DNA of 64,000 nucleotides from Paraburkholderia guartelaensis (GTDB taxonomy: Bacteria; Pseudomonadota; Gammaproteobacteria; Burkholderiales; Burkholderiaceae): NCBI RefSeq assembly GCF_004353905.1, contig NZ_SMOD01000003.1, forward strand, positions 62,001 through 126,000. Direction: 5' to 3'. Position numbers and translations under genes: made by a program. This document shows, in pieces, positions 19,183 to 27,381 of this stretch. The notes beneath the pieces were generated by a model. It did no database searches. It saw only the letters and a list, made by a program, of their open reading frames with translations, and had not been told where the DNA came from. Within the stretch, counting starts at the first letter, position 1, and each line of letters starts with the position of its first letter.

Positions 19183-19194
19183 GTACCATGGTAC
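19183..19194. promoter_or_regulatory. Candidate GntR operator, copy 2
   Basis: A perfect 12-bp palindrome GTACCATGGTAC just before the fructuronate reductase start. It shares GTACCATGGTA with copy 1. Its ATG is in frame with the downstream gene, so start prediction and operator overlap here. Confidence 0.7.
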
Positions 19195-19199
19195 AAGCA

Positions 19200-20675
19200 A
19201 TGACAGCACCCCTTCTGTGTGAGCGCTCACTAACTAACGCCGCGACGACTGTGCGCCAACCGGGGTACGACCGCCAGCGCGTGCGCCCCGGCATCGTCCA
19301 TCTCGGGCTGGGTGCGTTTCATCGCGCGCACCAGGCGCTCTATACGGAAACGCTGCTCGAGCGCGGCGACATACGCTGTGGCATCGTCGGCGTGAGCCTG
19401 CGCGAGCGGCGCGTGCCGCAGGCGCTGGCCGCCCAGGACTACCTCTATTCGGTGACAGAGCGCAACGGCGAGACGGCGGCGAGCCGCGTGGTCGGCGCGC
19501 TGCGCGGCGCGCTTTACGCGCCTGAGGCGATGGACCGGGTGCTCGGCGCGATTGCGGACCCCGGTGTCGCCATCGTGAGCCTGACCGTGACCGAGAAGGG
19601 ATACAGCATCGCGCCCGCCAGCGCCGAGCTGGACGCCGCCGACCCAGGCATCCGCCACGACCTCATGACACCCGATGCGCCGCGCACCACGCTTGGCGTG
19701 CTCGCCGCGGGCATTCGCAGCCGCCCGGCCAGCGCGCCGCTCACCGTGGTCTGCTGCGACAACATGCAGGCCAACGGCGACACGCTGCGCAAGCTGCTGA
19801 TCCAGTATGCGGAGCAGTTCGACCCGGCGCTCGCGCGCCGCATCGGCGAGACGATCGCGTTTCCCAACACGATGGTCGATCGCATCGTGCCGGCCGCCAC
19901 GCGCGCGTCGCTCGATGCAGCCGCCGCGCAACTCGGCCTGCGCGACGAAGCCGCGATCGTATGCGAGCCGTTCACGCAATGGGTCATCGAAGACCGCTTC
20001 AGCGGCCCGCGCCCCGCGTGGGAAGACGCGGGCGCGCTGCTCACGCGCGATGTGCACCCGTATGAGGCCATGAAACTGCGCCTCCTGAACGGCTCGCATT
20101 CGGCGATTGCATACGTGGGCCAGTTGCGCGGGCGCGAAACCGTTTCCGATGCGATGGGCGATCCCTCGATGGCCGCCTTCGTGCGCGCGCTGATGATCGA
20201 GGACCTGCTCGCCACCGTGACGGTCCCGCCCGGCTTCGGCGTTGATTCGTACTGCCAGGATCTGCTGGCGCGCTTTGCCAACCCGACGCTTGCGCACCGT
20301 ACCAGCCAGATCGCGACGGACGGCACGCAGAAAGTGCCGGTGCGCTGGCTACCCGCGTTGCGCGAGAGCCTCGCGCGCGGTATCGAGCGTCCCCATCTCG
20401 AACGCGCGCTCGCCGCCTGGCTGCACTACCTCGCGACCGAACGCAGCGACGCGGGCGCGTCGCTGGTCGTGAGCGACCCGGGCGCCCCCGCGCTCGCCGC
20501 GAAGCTGCGCGGCGCGAGCACGGCGCTCGACACCGTGCAAGCTGCGCTCTCACACACGAGCGTATTTGGCGCAACGCCCTGGCCGCAGGCGTTCGCCGAG
20601 CGCCTTGCCGGGCATCTGCAAGCGCTGCGCCGGCATGGCACGAACGCGCTGCTGGCCTGCCCCGCGCCGGCCTGA
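19200..20675 (+). CDS. uxuB: Fructuronate reductase / mannitol dehydrogenase family
   Basis: Long-chain polyol dehydrogenase of about 491 residues. The N-terminal Rossmann block is IVHLGLGAFHRAHQA, followed by VSLTVTEKGY and CCDNMQANG. The C-terminal domain carries the family active-site motif KLRLLNGSHSAIAY, with Lys, Asn and His as catalytic residues. Beside a mannonate dehydratase it most likely interconverts D-fructuronate and D-mannonate (UxuB). An in-frame ATG at 19188 lies inside the operator palindrome; I prefer ATG 19200. The MFS gene follows by 42 bp in the same direction. Confidence 0.88.
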   Translation: MTAPLLCERSLTNAATTVRQPGYDRQRVRPGIVHLGLGAFHRAHQALYTETLLERGDIRCGIVGVSLRERRVPQALAAQDYLYSVTERNGETAASRVVGALRGALYAPEAMDRVLGAIADPGVAIVSLTVTEKGYSIAPASAELDAADPGIRHDLMTPDAPRTTLGVLAAGIRSRPASAPLTVVCCDNMQANGDTLRKLLIQYAEQFDPALARRIGETIAFPNTMVDRIVPAATRASLDAAAAQLGLRDEAAIVCEPFTQWVIEDRFSGPRPAWEDAGALLTRDVHPYEAMKLRLLNGSHSAIAYVGQLRGRETVSDAMGDPSMAAFVRALMIEDLLATVTVPPGFGVDSYCQDLLARFANPTLAHRTSQIATDGTQKVPVRWLPALRESLARGIERPHLERALAAWLHYLATERSDAGASLVVSDPGAPALAAKLRGASTALDTVQAALSHTSVFGATPWPQAFAERLAGHLQALRRHGTNALLACPAPA

Positions 20676-20717
20676 AGCCGCACGCATGCTCATATCTATA
20701 AAGACTGGAGACAGAAC

Positions 20718-22019
20718 ATGAAGCAACGCACGATGGGATGGATAACCGTATTCCTGTTATTCCTCGTCTACGGCATCAACTACCTCGACCGGGTGGCGCT
20801 CTCTATCACGGCACCGCTCGTGCAAAAGGACCTCGGCATCGATGCGGCGCAAATGGGCATCGTGTTCAGCAGCTTCTTCGTCGGCTATGCGCTGTTCAAT
20901 TTCGTGGGCGGCATCGCGAGCGACCGGCTCGGGCCGAAGATCGTGTATGTCCTCGCGGTCGGGCTGTGGTCGATCTTCTGCGGGCTGACGGCCGTGGCCG
21001 TGGGCTTCGCGAGCCTGCTCGTGCTGCGCGTGCTGTTCGGCATGGCCGAAGGGCCGCTCTGCGCAGGCGCGAACAAGATGGTCAACAACTGGATGCCGCA
21101 CGACATCGCCGCGACTTCCATGGGATTCCTGAGCGCCGGCTCGCCGCTCGGCGGCGCGATTGCCGGCCCGGTCATCGGGCTGCTCGCGGTCAGCTTCGGT
21201 TGGCGCCCTGCGTTCTGGATCATCTGCGCGATTGGCCTCGTATGGTGCGTCGCGTGGATGCTGCTCACCGCCGACCGTCCTTCGGAAAGCCGCTTTGTCA
21301 GCACGCTCGACGAAGCCGAACCCGCGCGGCGGGGACCGAGCATTGCCCACACGGCCCACACGGTGCCCGACAGCGCCGCCTCTTTGCCGCTCTCGGCATT
21401 GCTGCGCCAGCCGCTCGTGATCGCGACGGCCGTGGCGTTCTTTGCTTATAACTACGTGCTGTTCTTCTTTCTGAGCTGGTTCCCGAGCTACCTCGTGCAG
21501 GCGCATCACCTCAACATTCGCGAGATGAGTCTCGCCACCGTCGTGCCGTGGCTCGTGGGCACCGTTGGCCTCGCGGCGGGCGGCGCGATCTCCGATGCGA
21601 TCTTCCGCTGGACCGGCAAGCTCATGCTCTCACGCAAGATTGTCCTTTCCACCTGCCTCGCGGCGACGGGCGTGTGCGTGGGCGTTGCCGGCCTAGTGCA
21701 TACGGCTGTCGCGGCCATCGCGCTGATGTCCATTGCGCTCTGCTTGCTCTATGTGACGGGTGCGCTGTACTGGGCGATCGTGCAGGACGTCGTGCATTCC
21801 GCCAGGGTGGGCAGCGTGAGCGGCTGCATGCACTGCGTGGGTAGCCTTTCGGGCGTGATCGGGCCGGCAGTGACGGGCTTTCTGGTGGAGCGCAGCGGCT
21901 CGTTCGCCACGGCGTTCGTGCTGGCCGGTGTGGTTGCGCTCACGGGCGCGGCGCTCTCGGCAATTTTCATTCGTGACGCGCGCAAGAGCGCGCCGCTCAC
22001 GGACAGGGCGTATTCGTAA
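20718..22019 (+). CDS. MFS transporter for sugar acids (ACS/ExuT-like)
   Basis: Inner-membrane symporter of 433 residues with 12 predicted helices. The N-terminus has the anion:cation symporter pattern YGINYLDRVALSITAP, and the loop between helices 2 and 3 reads GGIASDRLGPK. The central cytoplasmic loop is about residues 190-225. It is the last gene of a two-gene unit with the fructuronate reductase, so hexuronate or mannonate uptake is the likely role. GGAG precedes the ATG. Confidence 0.9.
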   Translation: MKQRTMGWITVFLLFLVYGINYLDRVALSITAPLVQKDLGIDAAQMGIVFSSFFVGYALFNFVGGIASDRLGPKIVYVLAVGLWSIFCGLTAVAVGFASLLVLRVLFGMAEGPLCAGANKMVNNWMPHDIAATSMGFLSAGSPLGGAIAGPVIGLLAVSFGWRPAFWIICAIGLVWCVAWMLLTADRPSESRFVSTLDEAEPARRGPSIAHTAHTVPDSAASLPLSALLRQPLVIATAVAFFAYNYVLFFFLSWFPSYLVQAHHLNIREMSLATVVPWLVGTVGLAAGGAISDAIFRWTGKLMLSRKIVLSTCLAATGVCVGVAGLVHTAVAAIALMSIALCLLYVTGALYWAIVQDVVHSARVGSVSGCMHCVGSLSGVIGPAVTGFLVERSGSFATAFVLAGVVALTGAALSAIFIRDARKSAPLTDRAYS

Positions 22020-22055
22020 CCAGCGCGTGCGCCAGGGTGTGTGTCAGCGGCGACG

Positions 22056-24077
22056 TCACATCGTCATCGCGAGCCGCGTGGCCTGATCGATGGCACGCAA
22101 CGCATCGAGTTCGGCGGCGACGTCGGCGCCGCCAATCACCTTAGGTTTCGCTGCTCGCGCAACGAGTTCATCGTAAAGCGTACGGTTCGAATTCTGCCCT
22201 GCGCACAGCACGACATGGTCGACGGCGAGCACATGCGGCTTGCCATCGACTCGATAATGCAAGCCTTCATCGTCGATTGCGTCATAGGTCACGCCTGAAG
22301 TCATCATCACGCGCGCCTTGCGCAACCGGGCCTTCAAGATCCATCCCGTCGATTTGCCGAGACCCCTGCCGAGCGGTTCCTCCTTACGCTGAAACATGTG
22401 AACGCTACGGCGTGGGCCGCCATGAGCGTCGCTACGCAGTAACCCGCCCGCATCCGCATTCGCGGGATCGACGCCCCACGCGCGGAAAAACACGCCACGG
22501 TCCAGCGATTCCTGCGCGTCGCCCAGCAGATACTCGGCCACGTCGAAACCGATACCGCCCGCGCCGATGATCGCCACGCGCGCGCCCACTTCGACCTTGC
22601 CCGCGAGCACATCGATGTACGACACCGCCTTCGGATGATCGACGCCCACGATATCGGGCACGCGCGGCGTGACGCCTGTGGCGATGACGATCTCGTCGAA
22701 CGCCTCGCTGGCGAGTTCATCGGCCGTTGCAGCTTGCCCAAGCCGCAACGTCACGCCAAGCCGCTTGAGCCGCACCTCGAAATAGCGCAGCATCTCGTGA
22801 AACTCGGCTTTGCCGGGCACGACCTTCGCAAGATTCAGTTGGCCGCCCAGCCGCGCATGCGCTTCGAACAGCGTGAGCGTATGGCCACGTTCGGCGGCGT
22901 TGATCGCGAACGCCATGCCGGCCGGCCCGCCGCCCACGACCGCGATGCGTTTGGGCTGCAAAGCCTTGCCCGCAGCGAATTCGATCTCGCGCCCGGCGCG
23001 CGGATTGACGAGGCAAGTGGCCGTGCGTTCCGTGAAGATGCGGTCGAGGCAGGCCTGATTGCAGCCGATGCACGTGTTGATTTCGTCGGCCACGCCAAGC
23101 CGCGCCTTCTTCGCGAAGTCCGGATCGGCAAGCAGCGGGCGCGCCATCGAAACGAGGTCGGCCACACCCGAGGCGATCAGTTCCTCCGCGACTTCAGGCG
23201 TGTTGATGCGGTTCGACGCCACCACCGGAATCGACACCGCCTCTTTGACGTTGCGAATCGCGTCGCGCCAGGCCGCGCGCGGCACGCACGCCGCGATGGT
23301 CGGGACCGCCGATTCGTGCCAGCCCACGCCCGTGTTGATGAGGTCCGCGCCGGCCGCTTCGATCTCCTTCGCGAACGCCGCGATCTCGGCGCCGTTCATG
23401 CCGCCTTCCACGAGATCGATCGACGAGATGCGGTAGATCAGCATCGGCTCGCGGCCCATTTCCGCACGCACGGCGCGCACGATATCGAGCGCAAAGCGGA
23501 TGCGGCCTGCGAAGCTGCCGCCGTATTCGTCGTCGCGCGCGTTGGTGACGGCGGCCGTGAACTCGTTGATGAGATAGCCTTCCGAGCCCATGATCTCCAC
23601 GCCGTCGTAGCCGGCCTGAACCGCCAGCGCCGCCGTGCGGGCGAAATCGTCGATGGTGGCGCGCACTTCCTGAGTGCTGAGCGCCCGTGGCGCGAACGCG
23701 TTGATTCTCGCCTTGGCGGCCGTGGGCCCCACGCACTCCGGCACCTTCGCATAGCGGCCCGCGTGCAAGACCTGCAGCACGATCTTTCCGCCCGCCTCGT
23801 GAACCGCGCGCGTCACCGCGCGATGCTCGTCGATCTGCTCCGCGCGATTGAAGAGCGGACCTCCCGGCTCCATCACGCCTTCGGCGTTCGGCGAGAACCC
23901 GCCGCTCAGAATCAGCCCGATCTCGCCGGCCGCGCGCGCCGCATAGAACGCGGCAAGGCGCTCGTGCGGACGGTCGAGCGTTTCGAGCCGCGTATGCATC
24001 GCGCCCATCACCATCCGGTTGGGCAGCAGCGTCGCGCCAACGCGAAGCGGGGTCAAAATCCGGTCGTAGGTCGCCAT
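22056..24077 (-). CDS. fadH: 2,4-dienoyl-CoA reductase (NADPH), FadH type
   Basis: Flavoenzyme of about 673 residues, the usual FadH length, that reduces 2,4-dienoyl-CoA during oxidation of unsaturated fatty acids. An N-terminal old-yellow-enzyme barrel (LTPLRVGATLLPNRMVMGAMHT; YDGVEIMGSEGYLINEF) binds FMN. A 4Fe-4S motif follows (CIGCNQACLDRIFTERTATC pattern). The C-terminal half has FAD (VVGGGPAGMAFA) and NADPH (IIGAGGIGFDVAEYL) sites. The ATG at 24077 is chosen over an upstream frame extension because it gives the family N-terminus. A MarR gene is divergent. Confidence 0.92.
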   Translation of the reverse strand: MATYDRILTPLRVGATLLPNRMVMGAMHTRLETLDRPHERLAAFYAARAAGEIGLILSGGFSPNAEGVMEPGGPLFNRAEQIDEHRAVTRAVHEAGGKIVLQVLHAGRYAKVPECVGPTAAKARINAFAPRALSTQEVRATIDDFARTAALAVQAGYDGVEIMGSEGYLINEFTAAVTNARDDEYGGSFAGRIRFALDIVRAVRAEMGREPMLIYRISSIDLVEGGMNGAEIAAFAKEIEAAGADLINTGVGWHESAVPTIAACVPRAAWRDAIRNVKEAVSIPVVASNRINTPEVAEELIASGVADLVSMARPLLADPDFAKKARLGVADEINTCIGCNQACLDRIFTERTATCLVNPRAGREIEFAAGKALQPKRIAVVGGGPAGMAFAINAAERGHTLTLFEAHARLGGQLNLAKVVPGKAEFHEMLRYFEVRLKRLGVTLRLGQAATADELASEAFDEIVIATGVTPRVPDIVGVDHPKAVSYIDVLAGKVEVGARVAIIGAGGIGFDVAEYLLGDAQESLDRGVFFRAWGVDPANADAGGLLRSDAHGGPRRSVHMFQRKEEPLGRGLGKSTGWILKARLRKARVMMTSGVTYDAIDDEGLHYRVDGKPHVLAVDHVVLCAGQNSNRTLYDELVARAAKPKVIGGADVAAELDALRAIDQATRLAMTM

Positions 24078-24139
24078 GGGGATGTCTCTGGATATTCTCG
24101 TGCGTCGTTTCCACACTCTAGGCGAGGCCCCTAATTACG

Positions 24140-24161
24140 TCAACATCATGATATATATTGA
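24140..24161. promoter_or_regulatory. Candidate MarR operator
   Basis: An AT-rich imperfect dyad, TCAA...TTGA with ATnATnATnAT inside, lies in the divergent region between fadH and the MarR gene. The size and symmetry suit a MarR dimer, but there is only one copy. Confidence 0.4.
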
Positions 24162-24276
24162 GGGCACGAGGAGGGGTATTGCCCAGATGGACGGCGCGCC
24201 CACTTCCCTTCACTATTTTCGTATCAGGTATTTGTCTCATTGCCAGCCGCACTCGCGCGGCGGCCGAAAGGCGCCC

Positions 24277-24771
24277 ATGACCCAGAACGACCCTTCGTAC
24301 GATCAATCCGTCTCGTCGATTCACAACCGCTTGTTCTTCCGCCTGTTCCAGGCCGGCAACACGCTCGACCGGCAGACGACCAAGGCGCTCGGCATCACGA
24401 CCGTCCAGTGGTCGGTGCTCGGCGCGCTATCACGACCGCAGGTTGCGGAGGGCATGTCGTTTTCCGAACTGGCCGACTATCTCGTGGTGAGCCGCCAGAG
24501 TCTCGACGGCGTGCTCAAGCGCCTGGAGCGCGACGAGCACGTGCTGCGCGTGGCCGATACCGTAGACCGGCGTGCGAAAAAGGTCGTGCTCACGGACCAG
24601 GGCAAGGTGTTCTGGGAGAGCCTGCAGCCGAAGATCTACGAGTTCTATCGCCAGGCGCTCGCGAGCTTTCGCTTCGACGACAAGGTTTCGCTCGTGCACT
24701 TCCTGAATCAGCTGAACAAGGGCATGGACGAGATCGATCTCGGCGAACCGGCGCAGCGCGACGAGGAGTGA
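24277..24771 (+). CDS. MarR-family transcriptional regulator
   Basis: Regulator of 164 residues with the MarR winged-helix core: TTVQWSVLGALSR, SFSELADYLVVSRQSLDGVLKRLER and the wing VADTVDRRAKKVVLTDQG. N- and C-terminal helices for dimerisation flank it. GAAAGGCG before the ATG at 24277 decides the start. It is divergent from fadH (200 bp between starts) and is probably its repressor; the ligand may be an acyl or aromatic CoA compound, as for related regulators, but this is inference. Confidence 0.88.
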   Translation: MTQNDPSYDQSVSSIHNRLFFRLFQAGNTLDRQTTKALGITTVQWSVLGALSRPQVAEGMSFSELADYLVVSRQSLDGVLKRLERDEHVLRVADTVDRRAKKVVLTDQGKVFWESLQPKIYEFYRQALASFRFDDKVSLVHFLNQLNKGMDEIDLGEPAQRDEE

Positions 24772-25012
24772 ATGCACGCTCGCGCTTTCATATCGTGCAA
24801 TGCGCGCCCGGTGTGTGCAAATTTCGCATGTTCGAATGCGGGCCCGCAATTGCACATGGAAGGACACCTTCTCTTATCGTGAAAGACATCACGTAAGCCA
24901 TTGAACAACAAGGAAATTGCAGCGCCGCAAAGCTGCAGGGAAGTCGTCTTTCACTGCGATAGACTGAATCCAATGACGCTTCTTATCGCTTGTTAATCAA
25001 TGGAGACTGATG

Positions 25013-25237
25013 ATGGACGTGTATATCGAACCGTTACCGAGAGGCCAATGGGGGCCAATCGATGGCTACGCCCTGGAGTTCGCGGACGGCAGCAAATTCG
25101 CCGAGAACGTCTTTCGCTCCGAGCTTCTCGCGATCAGCGAGATCGTTCTGAGAGGCTATAAGCCGCTGCTGGCCAAGGTCCGCATCACGGACAAGCACGC
25201 CAACGCGCATTGGAAGCGCCCCGAAACTGCGCGCTGA
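25013..25237 (+). CDS. Small hypothetical protein
   Basis: A 74-residue protein with no motif I recognise. It is mixed alpha/beta in character (MDVYIEPLPRGQWGPIDGYA, then LLAISEIVLRGYKPLLAKVR) and has no signal peptide or membrane segment. GGAG lies 7 nt before the second of two adjacent ATG codons, which I took as start. Codon use resembles the neighbours, so it is likely real. It stands alone between MarR and the convergent metallo-hydrolase. Confidence 0.65.
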   Translation: MDVYIEPLPRGQWGPIDGYALEFADGSKFAENVFRSELLAISEIVLRGYKPLLAKVRITDKHANAHWKRPETAR

Positions 25238-25306
25238 CACGCTCGAGCTCGACGGCGTGGTGTGCCGTCGAGCAGCCTACCCGCCCTGGCGCTTCCTCAT
25301 CGCTTA

Positions 25307-26437
25307 TCAAGTGCCGAAGGTAAAGCGTGTGCCGGTAGATGACCACAGCACCTTTCCCGGCATGGCCTGAGTCACCATCGCGTAGAACACTTCACCGGAA
25401 CAATGCATCGGAACGATGTAGTCCGGGTCGATTTCCTTGAGCGCGTTCACAGTGGCCTGCTGATACTCCGGCGGCTGCGGCGCTAGATGAAAGCCGCCGA
25501 GGATCGCGTGCACGTGGTCGACGCCCGACACTTTCATCGCCGTCTTGACGGTATTGAGCACGCCCCGGTGCGCGCATGAAGTCAACACCACGAGACCCCT
25601 GTCCTTCACCACATAGGCAGTGCCGTGCTCATGCTGGAAGTCGTCGGGAATCGTCGTCGCGTTTTGCTTGGCCGCCGGTAGTTTGTCCGCGGCACAGCCC
25701 ACGCCATTGTGGATGCCTACGGTCATATTGCTCGGATTGAGCGGCTTTTCGAATGTGGTCTGGGGAATCCAGCCCGTGGTGAACGCGTGACCCGCCACGA
25801 CGGCCGGATGCTCGGCGAAGACGATGTTCAGATTGGCGTCGCGCATGGCTTGCCGGTCGAGCGAACCGAACTGACGCACACCGATTTCGCGTGTGCAGAA
25901 ACATTCCTCGCCTCCCAGGTAAATGGGCAGCTTCGCTTTCAGCTTGCCCTGGTTTGCCTGGAGAAAGCCGACCATGCCGCCAAAGTGGTCGTAGTGGCCG
26001 TGTGTCAGCAACAACGCATCGAGTTGCGCCGGGTCGATCTTCAAGAGTGCTACGTTATTGTTCAACGTCTCGGACGTGTAGCCGAAGTCGATCAGGATTT
26101 GCCTGATCTGGTCCGCCCGCGCGGACTCGACATGCAGCGAGAGCCCCCACTCGTTCTCGATCGCAAGGCGAGGCGGGTGATCCTCTCCGAGCGCAAGGCC
26201 AAAGCGCTGCACGTCGACATTGCCGATGCGGCGGCTGCTCTCCAGCGCGGAATACGACGAGTCGGTGACGACGCGAACCGATACCCGATCGACAACGGGC
26301 ACCGGTCCGCTCAGCGGCTCGGCAAACGACACCCGCGATTCGCCGAACATTGCCCCCGCAAGCACGCCTAGCGCGCTGAATCCTCCGGCACGCAGTATTC
26401 TGCGGCGCGACCAGCTATTCAGATATCGGTCGTCCAT
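25307..26437 (-). CDS. Tat-exported metallo-beta-lactamase-fold hydrolase
   Basis: A 376-residue protein with a twin-arginine signal (SRRRILRAGGFSALGVLAG), so it is exported folded. The metallo-beta-lactamase zinc motif LLLTHGHYDHFGG (HxHxDH) is near residue 150, with later ligands in TSCAHRG and GGFHL and a final MHCSG. The layout resembles the archaeal MJ0296-like branch (dihydropterin phosphate synthase type) rather than beta-lactamases. Periplasmic zinc hydrolase of unknown substrate. It is transcribed singly, convergent with the small protein gene. Confidence 0.85.
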   Translation of the reverse strand: MDDRYLNSWSRRRILRAGGFSALGVLAGAMFGESRVSFAEPLSGPVPVVDRVSVRVVTDSSYSALESSRRIGNVDVQRFGLALGEDHPPRLAIENEWGLSLHVESARADQIRQILIDFGYTSETLNNNVALLKIDPAQLDALLLTHGHYDHFGGMVGFLQANQGKLKAKLPIYLGGEECFCTREIGVRQFGSLDRQAMRDANLNIVFAEHPAVVAGHAFTTGWIPQTTFEKPLNPSNMTVGIHNGVGCAADKLPAAKQNATTIPDDFQHEHGTAYVVKDRGLVVLTSCAHRGVLNTVKTAMKVSGVDHVHAILGGFHLAPQPPEYQQATVNALKEIDPDYIVPMHCSGEVFYAMVTQAMPGKVLWSSTGTRFTFGT

Positions 26438-26642
26438 TGCCTGACCTCCATCGCTCGCGACTCACCGCATGGTAGGCGAGACCATCTTACGCCCGACGCA
26501 CAGGATCGACGTGTATGTGCGCTACCGCACATACACGCGGCGCATTTACCGGATCGAAAGGCCTTTGTCATTCGGATTGCACAGACCCGTAAGTGTGCAG
26601 ACAACGAACACAACACAGTTGACGCCCTAAACCGCCTCCTGC

Positions 26643-26711
26643 ATGATCGCCTTTATGACCGCGCACATGCTCACCACGACGACTACCACGACCGCTCCCG
26701 GCGGGTCGTGA
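26643..26711 (+). CDS. Threonine-rich leader peptide of an apparent attenuator
   Basis: A 22-codon reading frame starts MIAFMTAHML and then has seven consecutive Thr codons (codons 11-17: ACC ACG ACG ACT ACC ACG ACC), then Ala-Pro-Gly-Gly-Ser and TGA. It lies 109 bp before the cysteine hydrolase start and directly upstream of three mutually exclusive hairpins. This is the layout of amino-acid attenuators. There is no clear SD before the ATG, which weakens the call. Confidence 0.55.
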   Translation: MIAFMTAHMLTTTTTTTAPGGS

Positions 26712-26777
26712 GTTCGGTGCGCGCACGTTAGATTTCGTATCGATCACAAGGCCCCGCCAGCAATGGACGGGGCCTTG
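26687..26777 (+). promoter_or_regulatory. Candidate transcription attenuator (pause, antiterminator and terminator hairpins)
   Basis: Arm 1:2 pairs CACGACC (26687-26693, within the Thr codons) with GGTCGTG (26704-26710). Arm 2:3 pairs GGCGGG (26700-26705) with CCCGCC (26753-26758). Arm 3:4 is the terminator-like stem CAAGGCCCCG (26747-26756) with CGGGGCCTTG (26768-26777), followed by TCGTTTCT. Arms 2 and 3 are each shared by two structures, so ribosome stalling at Thr codons would favour read-through. Confidence 0.55.
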
Positions 26778-26820
26778 TCGTTTCTCCGTGCGTTGCGGGC
26801 GCAACTACCGGAGAACCATC

Positions 26821-27369
26821 ATGCCAAGCCTCGCTCGCGCCCTTCTCATCATCGATATGCAGGAAGGCTTGTTCAACGGCCCCAATACGCCGTTCGAGGG
26901 CGAGCGCGTGCTCGCCAATATCCGGCAGCTGATCGCCGAGGCACGCAAGGCTCGCACGCCGGTCTTCGCCGCGCGTCACGTCGGGCCGCCGGGATCGCCC
27001 ATCGAGCCGGGCAGTCCGCTCACGCAATTGCTGCCGGCGCTCGCTATCGACGCGGAGATCGACGGTGTGTTCGAGAAGAGCCGGCCCAGTTGCTTTATCG
27101 GCACCGATCTCGCACACCGGCTCGCGCAGGCCAACGTGGGCGAACTCGTCATCGCGGGCATGCAGACGGAGTACTGCGTGGACTCCACCTGCCGCGCCGC
27201 GGGCGACCTGGGCTTTCAGGCGCTGCTCGTCGCCGACGCTCACACGACCATGGATACGCCCGTGCTGAGCGCCGAGTCGATTATCGAGCACCATAACCGC
27301 ACCCTGAGCGGCCCCTTCGTGAAGCTCGTGAGCACGGCCGATTGCGTGTTCGACCGCGCGACTGGATAA
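26821..27369 (+). CDS. Isochorismatase-family cysteine hydrolase
   Basis: A 182-residue cytoplasmic hydrolase with the family triad: Asp12 in LLIIDMQEG, Lys86 in FEKSRPSCF and nucleophile Cys119 in QTEYCVDST. Related proteins hydrolyse amides such as nicotinamide or ureidoacrylate-type compounds; the substrate here is not evident. GGAG before the ATG at 26821 sets the start, and the upstream frame extension is rejected because it runs through the leader region. It appears to be controlled by the threonine-codon attenuator just upstream. It converges on the dehydrogenase gene at 27382. Confidence 0.88.
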   Translation: MPSLARALLIIDMQEGLFNGPNTPFEGERVLANIRQLIAEARKARTPVFAARHVGPPGSPIEPGSPLTQLLPALAIDAEIDGVFEKSRPSCFIGTDLAHRLAQANVGELVIAGMQTEYCVDSTCRAAGDLGFQALLVADAHTTMDTPVLSAESIIEHHNRTLSGPFVKLVSTADCVFDRATG

Positions 27370-27381
27370 CGAACGTCGCTC

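Noticed and set aside
25307..26437. A class B beta-lactamase
   Set aside because: The zinc motif is general to the superfamily, and the overall layout resembles other exported hydrolases rather than carbapenemases.
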